DNA of 64,000 nucleotides. Origin: Streptococcus ilei (GTDB lineage Bacteria; Bacillota; Bacilli; Lactobacillales; Streptococcaceae). The DNA lies in assembly GCF_000479335.1 (NCBI RefSeq), contig NC_022584.1, positions 1,178,001 to 1,242,000 on the forward strand, written 5' to 3'. The notes under the pieces are model-generated. The model had not been told where the DNA came from. It saw only the letters and a program-made list of their open reading frames with translations, and did not search any database. This document shows, one piece after another, positions 54,453 to 64,000 of the stretch. Made by a program: the position numbers and the translations under genes. Position 1 is the first letter of the stretch, and every line of letters starts with the position of its first letter.

Positions 54453-55631
54453 ATGACAATCGGTATTGATAAGATTGGATTTGCGACCAGCCAGTATGTC
54501 TTGCGCTTAAGTGAGCTAGCGGCTGCTCGAAATACTGATCCAGAAAAACTCAGTAAAGGGCTCTTATTGAAAGAACTGAGTATTGCCCCTATTACAGAGG
54601 ATATCGTCACACTTGGAGCAAGTGCCAGCCATAGTATTTTAACCGAAGAAGAAAAAGAAGAAATTGATATGGTCATCCTTGCGACCGAGTCAGGAATTGA
54701 CCAGAGTAAGGCTGCTGCTGTTTTCGTTCACGGTCTCCTAGGAATCCAACCCTTTGCTCGGAGCTTTGAAATGAAGGAAGCCTGCTATGCTGCAACGGCC
54801 GCTTTGGACTATGCTAAACTTCATGTTGAAAAGTTCCCACAGAGCAAGGTCTTGGTCATTGCCAGCGATATTGCAAAATATGGGATCGACACCCCTGGAG
54901 AACCGACTCAAGGAGCTGGATCTGTCGCTATGCTAGTGACGCAGAACCCACGTATCCTAGCCTTTAATGATGATAATGTAGCTCAGACCCGTGACGTCAT
55001 GGATTTCTGGCGTCCTAACTATTCCAGCACTCCCTTTGTCAATGGGATTTATTCGACCCAACAGTACTTGGATTGCCTGAAAACAACTTGGACAGAGTAT
55101 CAAAAACGAACTGGCTTAACCTTGGATGATTTTGCAGCGGTCTGCTTCCACCTTCCTTATCCCAAGCTCGCCCTCAAGGGCTTAAAAAAGATTCTTGACA
55201 AGAGTCTTTCTCCTGAGAAACAAGCCCAATTGCAATACAATTTTGAACAATCCATTCTCTACAGCCAAAAGGTTGGGAATATCTATACAGGTTCCCTCTT
55301 CCTAGGTTTGCTTTCTCTCTTAGAGAATCAGCCTCAACTAGTGGCTGGCGACCGCATCGCCCTCTATGGATATGGAAGTGGCGCAGTCGCTGAGATTTTT
55401 AGTGCTCACTTAGTCGAAGGATTTGAGCAAATGCTCCATCCAAACCGTTTGGCAGAGTTGGATCAGCGAAAAGCTCTTACGATTGCCGAATATGAGAAGA
55501 TCTTCTTCGAAGAGGCACAATTAGATGCTGAAGGCAATCAAACCTTCCAAGGTTACCAAGATCAAACCTTTGCCTTATCAGAAATCAACGAACACCAACG
55601 AACCTATGTAAAGGTAGAACACCATGGTTAA
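54453..55631 (+). CDS. mvaS: Hydroxymethylglutaryl-CoA synthase
   Basis: 392 residues. Catalytic Cys111 in FEMKEACYAATAAL (same position as in the enterococcal enzyme), GIDKIGF start, and GSLFLGLLSLL and GYGSGAVAEIF in the C-terminal half. It condenses acetyl-CoA with acetoacetyl-CoA, the first committed step of the mevalonate route. Overlaps mvaA by eight bases. Confidence 0.95.
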   Translation: MTIGIDKIGFATSQYVLRLSELAAARNTDPEKLSKGLLLKELSIAPITEDIVTLGASASHSILTEEEKEEIDMVILATESGIDQSKAAAVFVHGLLGIQPFARSFEMKEACYAATAALDYAKLHVEKFPQSKVLVIASDIAKYGIDTPGEPTQGAGSVAMLVTQNPRILAFNDDNVAQTRDVMDFWRPNYSSTPFVNGIYSTQQYLDCLKTTWTEYQKRTGLTLDDFAAVCFHLPYPKLALKGLKKILDKSLSPEKQAQLQYNFEQSILYSQKVGNIYTGSLFLGLLSLLENQPQLVAGDRIALYGYGSGAVAEIFSAHLVEGFEQMLHPNRLAELDQRKALTIAEYEKIFFEEAQLDAEGNQTFQGYQDQTFALSEINEHQRTYVKVEHHG

Positions 55632-56892
55632 ATTAACTGGTTTTTCAAAAGCAAGTCCAGCAGAGCGTATCGAGAAACTGGCTCAGGCCGGACTCCTTTC
55701 AGAAGAAGGACTACAAACAGTAAGGGACAATGACACATTGCCCCTTTCTCTTGCCAATGAAATGGTCGAAAATGTCCTCGGCACCTTAGCCTTGCCCTTT
55801 GGTATAGCTCCTGGCTTCCAGATAGATGATCAGGAAATTCAGGTCCCAATGGTGACGGAAGAACCCTCTGTCATTGCTGCTGCTTCTTATGCTGCAGGGT
55901 TGATCAAGCGTTCAGGTGGGTTTCAGACCCAGGTTCACAAGCGTCAAATGATTGGGCAAGTGGCTCTCTATGATGTCAGCAATAAAGAAAAGGCCAGTCA
56001 GGCGATTACAGAAGCTAAAGAAGAACTGCTCCAACTGGCCAATCAAGCCTATCCTTCCATCGTTAAACGGGGAGGTGGGGCACGAGATCTCTGGACAGAG
56101 GTGAAAGGTGACTTTCTCATTTGCTACCTATCCGTTGATCCAAAAGAAGCCATGGGGGCTAACATGCTCAACACCATGTTGGAAGCTCTGGTCGACCCTT
56201 TAGAAGAGTTATCCGGGGGCCAAGGCTTAATGGCTATTTTGTCCAACCTAGCAACAGATGCCCTCGTCACTGCAAGGTGTCACATAGACTACCGCTTTCT
56301 CAGTCGTGATCCCAAGGAAGCTGCCGAAATTGCTCAGAAAATAGCTCTGGCCAGTCAATTAGCGGCTGTTGATCCTTATCGAGCAGCGACTCACAACAAG
56401 GGAATTTTCAATGGCATCGATGCTGTCGTCTTAGCAACTGGAAATGACTGGCGGGCGATTGAAGCAGGTGGCCATACCTATGCCAGTCGAACAGGACAAG
56501 CTCTAGGACTATCTAACTGGATGGATCATCCAGAACAGCAAGTCCTAGAAGGTCAGCTGACCCTTCCCATGCCTATCGCTACCAAGGGAGGCTCCATCGG
56601 ACTCAATCCAAGTGTTCAAGTGGCTCATGAACTACTTGGAAATCCTGACGCCCAGACTCTTGCACGGATTATTGTATCCGTTGGCCTAGCTCAAAACTTT
56701 GCAGCGCTTAAGGCCTTGGTCAGCACCGGTATTCAACATGGGCATATGAAACTCCAGGCTAAGTCACTCGCCCTGCTTGCTGGCGCTACTCCGTCAGAGG
56801 TAGCTCCCGTGGTGCAAGCCCTGCTAGAGGATAGACCCTTTAACCTAGAAAAAGCTCAAGCTGTTTTAGAGAAAATTCGTCAAAATAACTAA
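55624..56892 (+). CDS. mvaA: Hydroxymethylglutaryl-CoA reductase (class II)
   Basis: 422 residues. ENVLGTLALPFGIAPGF (catalytic Glu), EAMGANMLNTMLEAL (NAD(P)H site; the more common first residue is Asp), ATHNKGIFNGIDAVVLATGNDWRA and GHMKLQAKSLA (His near the C-terminus). It reduces HMG-CoA to mevalonate. Coupled to mvaS. Confidence 0.95.
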   Translation: MVKLTGFSKASPAERIEKLAQAGLLSEEGLQTVRDNDTLPLSLANEMVENVLGTLALPFGIAPGFQIDDQEIQVPMVTEEPSVIAAASYAAGLIKRSGGFQTQVHKRQMIGQVALYDVSNKEKASQAITEAKEELLQLANQAYPSIVKRGGGARDLWTEVKGDFLICYLSVDPKEAMGANMLNTMLEALVDPLEELSGGQGLMAILSNLATDALVTARCHIDYRFLSRDPKEAAEIAQKIALASQLAAVDPYRAATHNKGIFNGIDAVVLATGNDWRAIEAGGHTYASRTGQALGLSNWMDHPEQQVLEGQLTLPMPIATKGGSIGLNPSVQVAHELLGNPDAQTLARIIVSVGLAQNFAALKALVSTGIQHGHMKLQAKSLALLAGATPSEVAPVVQALLEDRPFNLEKAQAVLEKIRQNN

Positions 56893-56924
56893 AAAATCCT
56901 TCCGTGTAAACGGAGGGATTTTTG
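56891..56924. terminator. mvaA/fni bidirectional terminator
   Basis: AAAAAATCCTTCCGT and ACGGAGGGATTTTT pair over GTAA, between the two converging mevalonate operons. Confidence 0.88.
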
Positions 56925-56938
56925 CTAGTTTCTTGAAG

Positions 56939-58947
<2,009 letters not shown>

Positions 58948-58958
<11 letters not shown>

Positions 58959-59898
58959 GGGATAAATCCTTGGTCTTGGAGACAATGATACGGTAGTCTT
59001 GTTCAAAAAGTGGAACCAACTGCTCCAGATCCTCTTCTAGACAGAGAACTTTCACATTGGGGCCTGCATCCATGGTGAAGTAGCATCGTTTCCCTTCTTC
59101 ACGAAGAGAGCGCACGAACTCCATGGCCTCATAGCTCTTATCCGTCAAATAGGAGAAGGGTGGACTTGCAGTCTTGGTTGTAGAATGCATGAGAAGAGCA
59201 TTCCGTTCGGTCAATTCTCCTACTTTTTCAAAATCATTGTCCTTCAGATAACCCAGCATATCTTGGTAATCTTGGGCTGACTGGCTAATCCATTCTTGGA
59301 AATTGGCAGAGGTTTCTGTGCACCGTTTCATTCCTTCCCGACTGGAAAGAATCTTTTGCTGGTCGTTTAACACCAGCATGATCATGGCCAGTTTGAGATC
59401 CGTTTCTACTTGGTAGATTGCTCCAGTATCCTTGTCCCAAGCAGCCAAAGGCCCAAAGAAGGAACGAGATGACGAGCCGGAAGCAAACTTAGCCGCTTGA
59501 GCTTGTTCTGCCTGAGTCATGCCCAGTTGGTAATAGCGATTGCAGGCTTTTACCAATGCAGACAAACCACTAGAACTAGAAGAAAGTCCTGCAGCTGTCG
59601 GCATATTGTTGCTGGTATCAACCCGAACAAAGCCTGTCTCCCCTTCTGGTTTAAAGCGGTCGATGACTGCTCCAATCTTGGCCTGCTCCGCTTCATTCTG
59701 GAAGACCCCATCAATATAGAAGGCATGAGCCTTGGCTTCAGGTCCCAAAGGGCTGAGGCGAGTCTCCGTATACATATTTTCCAAGGTCAAGGAAATGGAA
59801 CTAGTTGATGGTACCATCGCTTCACTGTTTTCCTTACCCCAATACTTAATAATGGCGATATTGGCATACGATTTCACACTTACAGGTTTTCGATCCAT
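58948..59898 (-). CDS. mvaD: Diphosphomevalonate decarboxylase
   Basis: 316 residues. YANIAIIKYWGKEN start, phosphate loop NMPTAAGLSSSSSGLSAL, ASGSSSRSFFG, and MDAGPNVKVLC. It yields isopentenyl diphosphate. Overlaps mvaK1 by 19 bases and mvaK2 by 11. Confidence 0.95.
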
Positions 59899-60758
59899 AA
59901 CTCCTCCACTCCTTTATTTCTTAGTTCTTTTGCGATCATCTCTGCTTGTTCCTGATCTGCAGCAAGGGCAATGATACAGCCACCGAGCCCGCCACCGCTC
60001 ATTTTGGCTCCCAAAGCTCCACTCGCTAAGGCTAGTTCCACCAGTTGATCCGCTTCTGGACAACTCACTCCTACTGCCTGCAAATAATGATGACAGTCTG
60101 TTAAGATACGTCCCAAGGTGGGAGCATCTTTTTGGGCAAGAGCTTTTTCTGCTTGCTCAGTTAGAAGTCCAATTTCATGGAAACTTGCCAGGGCCTCTGT
60201 ACCCAAATCCTTGACCTTCTGAATGGCTTCTTTGGTATGGCCACGGATACCTGTATCTGCAATAACCAGCTTGGCACCCAAATCAACCTCTAATTCACTA
60301 AAACCGACATTTCGAATGAATTTAATCGGCTGATCGCTGAGACAGGTCTTGGCATCCAGCCCACTTGGATTCACATGGGCAATCATTTCCGCTCGATTAA
60401 CCAAGATTTCCAAAGTCTCTTGACTCAAATCTCGCCCAAAGTAATCAAAGACTGCTCGAATTGCCGCAATACTGACAGCAGCCGAGGACCCCATCCCCCG
60501 CTGGGACGGAATCATGGAGTCAATCCGGCAAGCGATAGCCGCCTCCTCAATCCCCAAATGCTCTAAAGAAGCGTAAACGGCCATAGATAAGCTATCATTC
60601 TCAAAAAGGACCCACGGACGCTCCGCAGGTACAATCTGACAAGTGACCTGAATGTTAAGGAGGGGCAAGGCAATGGCTGGATAGCCATAAACAACCGCAT
60701 GCTCTCCTATTAAAATAATCTTGCTATGTGCTTGTCCGACACCTATCGATCTAGTCAT
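59880..60758 (-). CDS. mvaK1: Mevalonate kinase
   Basis: 292 residues. SIGVGQAHSKIILIGEHAVVYGYPA start, ATP loop QRGMGSSAAVSIAAI and KMSGGGLGGCIIAL. It is the first gene of the mvaK1-mvaD-mvaK2-fni operon; with mvaS-mvaA in the opposite orientation the whole pathway from acetyl-CoA units to IPP/DMAPP lies in 6.3 kb. Confidence 0.95.
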   Translation of the reverse strand: MTRSIGVGQAHSKIILIGEHAVVYGYPAIALPLLNIQVTCQIVPAERPWVLFENDSLSMAVYASLEHLGIEEAAIACRIDSMIPSQRGMGSSAAVSIAAIRAVFDYFGRDLSQETLEILVNRAEMIAHVNPSGLDAKTCLSDQPIKFIRNVGFSELEVDLGAKLVIADTGIRGHTKEAIQKVKDLGTEALASFHEIGLLTEQAEKALAQKDAPTLGRILTDCHHYLQAVGVSCPEADQLVELALASGALGAKMSGGGLGGCIIALAADQEQAEMIAKELRNKGVEELWIENL

Positions 60759-60830
60759 ATGTCTCTCAGTTATCTTCGTTCTTTCTGCTATAGATTGCTT
60801 AATACAATCCTCTCTCCTTCCATTTTAATA

Positions 60831-60866
60831 TAAAAAAAGAAAAAAAGCGATGGCTAAACCACGCTT
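60831..60866 (-). terminator. Terminator of the serine hydrolase gene
   Basis: Minus-strand AAGCG.TGG and CCA.CGCTT arms, then a long T run (60831-60844 on the complementary strand). Confidence 0.7.
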
Positions 60867-60877
60867 CTTTCTCCGTC

Positions 60878-61831
60878 TTAGGAAGGATTTTTTCCGGTTC
60901 CTTCCATTTCTCTTTTGATGAGCTCCATGAGTTGATTCCGATCCAGGATCCATTGGGCCCGCTCATCTTTTTCATAGGTCCGATTGGATAGGAAAATAGC
61001 TGCCAATTGGAGCTTGCGATTATAGAGAAGGAAGGTTCCTGTATAACCTGTATGGTCCAACCAGTCTCCTTCCAGATTCCAGGCCAGAGAGCGCATCTTC
61101 CCTTTTTCTAAAGCATAGTTCTGCGATAAAATCTCTGCAAAAGGATCCTGTAAGTAATGCTCCAGGAAAATTTCCATATCTCTAATGGTCGAAAACAGAC
61201 CTGCACTTCCGGCATGGACTCCCAGTACACGCGCTTTCGGATCATGGACGACACCAGCTGGAACGCCACGAAGGGTTGGCACCGCTTGAGAAACCGGGCC
61301 AAAAGTAGTCTCCTTCATTTGCCAAGGTGCAAAGACTTGCTCCTGAAAAATCTGGGCCAAATCCTGACCATACCACTTCTCCAGAAGAAAGCCCAACAAA
61401 AGAAAATTGACATCTGTATAGTGGAACTGGCGATTGTCCTTGAGCTTCAAACGGTGCAGGGCTTCTTTTAAGCCCTCAGCATCCAAGTCATCTCGTCTAG
61501 GGATGAAAGGATCCAGCCCAGAAGTATGGGTTAAAAGCTGACGGATGGTCACCTCTGCCTGCTCCATATCCGGATAGTGAGAAGCTAAGGGACGATCGAT
61601 ATCAATTTGCCCTTGTCGGACCAGAAAAGCAAGAACCGTTCCAACTCCGACGACCTTACTCACACTGGCTAAATCATAGGTCAAGCCAGGAATAACTGGC
61701 TCTTGCTTGTCTGGATCAGCTAGTCCCAAGTAATACTCCTGCCAGCTTCCTTTCTGATAGAGCGCAAGAGAGGCACCTGGGTAGATGCCTGCTCCTATTT
61801 GCTCTTGAATTTTTTGGATGATTTTTTCCAT
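60878..61831 (-). CDS. Serine hydrolase of the class C beta-lactamase/PBP4 family
   Basis: 317 residues without a signal peptide. Motif SxxK is SVSK (56-59), the second motif YTD stands for YxN, and the third is LDHTGYTG (HxG). These enzymes act as esterases, peptidases or D-aminopeptidases; substrate unknown. With no export signal the role is probably cytoplasmic. It is 35 bases downstream of cppA. Confidence 0.85.
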   Translation of the reverse strand: MEKIIQKIQEQIGAGIYPGASLALYQKGSWQEYYLGLADPDKQEPVIPGLTYDLASVSKVVGVGTVLAFLVRQGQIDIDRPLASHYPDMEQAEVTIRQLLTHTSGLDPFIPRRDDLDAEGLKEALHRLKLKDNRQFHYTDVNFLLLGFLLEKWYGQDLAQIFQEQVFAPWQMKETTFGPVSQAVPTLRGVPAGVVHDPKARVLGVHAGSAGLFSTIRDMEIFLEHYLQDPFAEILSQNYALEKGKMRSLAWNLEGDWLDHTGYTGTFLLYNRKLQLAAIFLSNRTYEKDERAQWILDRNQLMELIKREMEGTGKNPS

Positions 61832-61866
61832 TTTTCTTCACTCATTTCAATCAGCCAAAGACTTGC

Positions 61867-62601
61867 TTAGGCTTCGAACCACCATTCAATCTTGCTTGGA
61901 TCCTCAACCAAGACAAATTGTTGCCTTTTTGGTACAAAAGTCACCTGATCTCCAAAGCAGGAGGCTACTTCACTTGCTACAAATGGTTCTAGAATGACCT
62001 TGACCTGACAAAGGTCCCAAGTCTGTCCATTAGCTAGTGTGAGGTCCGGACCATCTGATGCTTCTAAGTCTAAATACTCTTCTAAGCCAGGTAGTTGTTG
62101 ATAGAAAGCTGTAGAAGTCTCTACATTAGGTACACGAAGAACTATCTTTTCTACGAAAAACTCCGTCAAGGTTGTAAACTCTTCATTCGCTTGAAAATCT
62201 GGAACTTCCTCAATTTCAGTTAAACTGTCCACTTGCTCTTCCGCATGGAGCAAGATACGATCTCCTTCTGGCGAAAGAGCTTCAAAGGCATAGCCATTTT
62301 CCCCTCTGAAGAGGCGATCAACTTGATGACCACGAGCCAGAAGCCACTCAATTTCTTGCGGGTTGGTCACGCGAATCTTTAAGCAAGCCAAGCGTTTTGG
62401 TCCCTCAACCTTACGGGTTCTCATACTAGGGGATTCCTCTAAATAGAGGCGGTCTGTCTTCGATTGATCTCCAAGGGATAATAAAGCCCCATCTTCCAAC
62501 AGGGTTTTCATTCCTAAGACCTTTTCAAAAAATTCTTGATTGACATTTCGATTGTTTGTTTTTAATACGGGTGAAATACTACTAATCTTATTTATGCACA
62601 T
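61867..62601 (-). CDS. cppA: CppA-family protein
   Basis: 244 residues from ATG 62601 (MCINKISSISPVLKTN) after GGAGG; a longer frame of 27 codons lacks support. Two glyoxalase/VOC-like halves: SPVLKTNNRNVNQEFFEKVLGMK and VEKIVLRVPNVETSTAFYQQL, ending WWFEA. The family is annotated as streptococcal C3-degrading proteinase CppA, but its fold looks like a VOC protein and it has no secretion signal, so the protease name should be treated with care. Confidence 0.88.
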   Translation of the reverse strand: MCINKISSISPVLKTNNRNVNQEFFEKVLGMKTLLEDGALLSLGDQSKTDRLYLEESPSMRTRKVEGPKRLACLKIRVTNPQEIEWLLARGHQVDRLFRGENGYAFEALSPEGDRILLHAEEQVDSLTEIEEVPDFQANEEFTTLTEFFVEKIVLRVPNVETSTAFYQQLPGLEEYLDLEASDGPDLTLANGQTWDLCQVKVILEPFVASEVASCFGDQVTFVPKRQQFVLVEDPSKIEWWFEA

Positions 62602-62662
62602 AATTCCTCCAAGTCTTTTATATTTTAAAAGATTTTCTTTTTTTTTACAAGAAATCTTGTGC

Positions 62663-62703
62663 AAAAAAGACAGATTTCTCAAAATTTTGAATCTGTCTTT
62701 CTT
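62663..62703 (-). terminator. Terminator of the DUF308-like gene
   Basis: Minus-strand AAAGACAGATT and AATCTGTCTTT arms around TCTCAAAATTTTG, followed by a short T run, next to the stop codon of the gene at 62707. Confidence 0.75.
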
Positions 62704-62706
62704 TAC

Positions 62707-63987
62707 TTAATATACTGTTCGTGTATGGACCCGCCCGTTTGGAGCTTCAAATTCGTATTCTAAGTAATCCTGATAGGTCCCTGGTGCAATCACTCCACGC
62801 ACATCTAATACAGCCGTTCCCGCCTGTCCCACAATGGAATCTGCTAACAGGCAGCAATTCGTAGACAGAACAAAGTAAGATTTAAAACGCGAAGAAGTAA
62901 ATTTATATAGCTCAGCCCCTAAATCATATTTCAATTTGTAAGCGTAGGTCGGCTGACCGTCTTCCAGTAACCTACTAGGTGGATCCCAAGGTTCTAACAA
63001 CTGATCAATTTCAGCTAGACGCTTCTCTACTGCCTGATTCTCTTCTTCGGTAAGGGATAGGCTGTAGCCAAACAGCGTCTTTTGACTCTCTTTTTTACAT
63101 AGTTCGATGTATGGTTCCTTATCCACTTTAAACAGTACGCCATCCCCAATCGTCCCAAATAGACGCTCTGAAAAGGGATCGTAACTTCCGTAAGAAATGA
63201 CCTTCCCCTGATAACAAATATCTACATGCCCAATCGCTCCAAATAAGTTGCTGTCAGAAGTATGAACCAAAATTTCTAATTCCCTTGCCTCTTCTTCTTT
63301 TTTCACCAATCGATAAGGGCCTGTGTGTCCCGCCGAGCTCCCTTTTTGAAGAAACTGGTTAAACCGTTTTAACTCCTTAGCAGGGATAAAGGCTGCAAAG
63401 ATAACCGGTAGGCTAATACGAAAGCGACGTTTTAACTCTTGGCCTTGTTGGTCTTTGTCAAATAAAATACCATCTCGAATATTAGAAATCCCCAACAAGA
63501 CCAGATAAGCCCCCAAGAGGATAAATTGGAAGTGCCCATCTGAACCAGGTTCCAAGACAGTTGCTAGACCAATCCCACCGTTTAAAAGCGCATCCCATAA
63601 ATAGAGCCAGCCTCCTTTTACCCGATTGGCCTTATAAAGCCAAAATGTGATCCCATAGACAATGGCACTCCCCAACTGATATGCCCCTAAACAAATCACA
63701 ACTAAGTTTACGGGCAGACTACTCAGTCGATTCAACCAGATCAACGCAAGTGAAAGAAAAATAAACCAAATAGAGTGGCTATAGGAAATAGACTTGCTAC
63801 GTAACAAAAAGCGAAGAAGAAAGCTTCCTAGTCCATCAACTAAAAAGTAAATGGCTAATAGATCCAAGGAAAATTTTGTGAAACCAACACCGTTTCGAAA
63901 AATGAGGATCCCAAAAATGACGGCAAGAACCCCAAACAATAAAGTCCGTCTTCTTGCAACTTCTTCAACAGATAATTTTCTCACCAT
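62707..63987 (-). CDS. HdeD/DUF308-like membrane protein fused to a possible permuted-papain domain
   Basis: 426 residues. Residues about 13-180 form six hydrophobic helices in the HdeD/DUF308 style (LFGVLAVIFGILIFRNG, YFLVDGLGSFLLRF, LVVICLGAYQLGSAIVYGI, LLGAYLVLLGISNIRDGI). The C-terminal half is soluble. H254 in FGAIGHVDICYQGKVISYGSYD precedes C378/C379 in YFVLSTNCCLLADSIVG, the His-before-Cys order of permuted NlpC/P60-DUF4105-like folds. If so, it would be a membrane-bound thiol hydrolase. I rate the membrane part as secure and the enzyme part as a hypothesis. GGAGG lies before the ATG. Confidence 0.65.
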   Translation of the reverse strand: MVRKLSVEEVARRRTLLFGVLAVIFGILIFRNGVGFTKFSLDLLAIYFLVDGLGSFLLRFLLRSKSISYSHSIWFIFLSLALIWLNRLSSLPVNLVVICLGAYQLGSAIVYGITFWLYKANRVKGGWLYLWDALLNGGIGLATVLEPGSDGHFQFILLGAYLVLLGISNIRDGILFDKDQQGQELKRRFRISLPVIFAAFIPAKELKRFNQFLQKGSSAGHTGPYRLVKKEEEARELEILVHTSDSNLFGAIGHVDICYQGKVISYGSYDPFSERLFGTIGDGVLFKVDKEPYIELCKKESQKTLFGYSLSLTEEENQAVEKRLAEIDQLLEPWDPPSRLLEDGQPTYAYKLKYDLGAELYKFTSSRFKSYFVLSTNCCLLADSIVGQAGTAVLDVRGVIAPGTYQDYLEYEFEAPNGRVHTRTVY

Positions 63988-64000
63988 GACACCCTCCTTC

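Overview
The window is chromosomal DNA of a low-GC Firmicute, almost certainly a viridans-group oral Streptococcus of the mitis/sanguinis/parasanguinis kind. This is inferred from gene order and protein families (pnp-cysE-cysS-mrnC, rplM-rpsI, cvpA-mutS2, rnhC-lepB-recD2, dinB-pflB, mevalonate genes, msmK, cppA, LPXTG surface proteins) and from intergenic repeats of streptococcal style. The species cannot be fixed by reading alone.

Region 1 (1-7.6 kb) is an accessory island stacked on the 3' end of rpsI. It is AT-rich and full of broken genes. It holds an XRE/TMEM175-like relic, a cadmium-type pair (cadX-cadD) with a clean promoter/operator, a small glycine-zipper protein coupled to a P1B-type metal ATPase, half of an IS256-family transposase, a frameshifted element gene, a TetR fragment, an intact DUF1269-like gene and the catalytic tail of a tyrosine integrase next to rpsI. 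The last 16 codons plus stop of rpsI occur three times (350-400, 5600-5650, 7640-7690), each followed by its own terminator. The three encode the same C-terminus with different synonymous codons, as expected of successive att-site insertions.

Region 2 (7.6-32.2 kb) is mostly core: rplM-rpsI, degV/yacP/rlmB, an ArAE-type membrane protein, a large LPXTG M14 carboxypeptidase under a cre-overlapped promoter, a GH13 glucosidase with the shared sugar ABC ATPase msmK, the pnp-cysE-GNAT-RibD-like-cysS-mrnC-PucR-like cluster, an SH3b lipoprotein, pepF, an excalibur lipoprotein coupled to a thioredoxin-like protein, trxA and rpsO. In this sequence rpsO carries an apparent +1 frameshift at an A9 run.

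Region 3 (32.2-49.8 kb) has a Cna_B-type LPXTG adhesin, rsuA-like, def, mscS, sstT, pepD, mutS2-cvpA-zapA, a glutathione peroxidase, rnhC-lepB, recD2 and dinB. Region 4 (49.8-64 kb) has pflB, a split ThrE-type exporter, convergent mevalonate modules (mvaS-mvaA facing mvaK1-mvaD-mvaK2-fni), a serine hydrolase, cppA and a DUF308-like membrane protein with a possible permuted-papain domain.

The most unusual signals are non-coding. (a) A roughly 140-nt structured element occurs twice, each time just downstream of, and on the same strand as, an LPXTG surface-protein gene; its stems covary and a conserved CCTTAGG/CCTAAGG pair could form a pseudoknot. (b) Three tandem structured units with covarying stems lie upstream of pnp, and related sequence lies downstream of rpsO. 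(c) Three copies of a hairpin-ended repeat occur, one with a replaced core. These are observations by eye; homology and covariation searches were not possible here.
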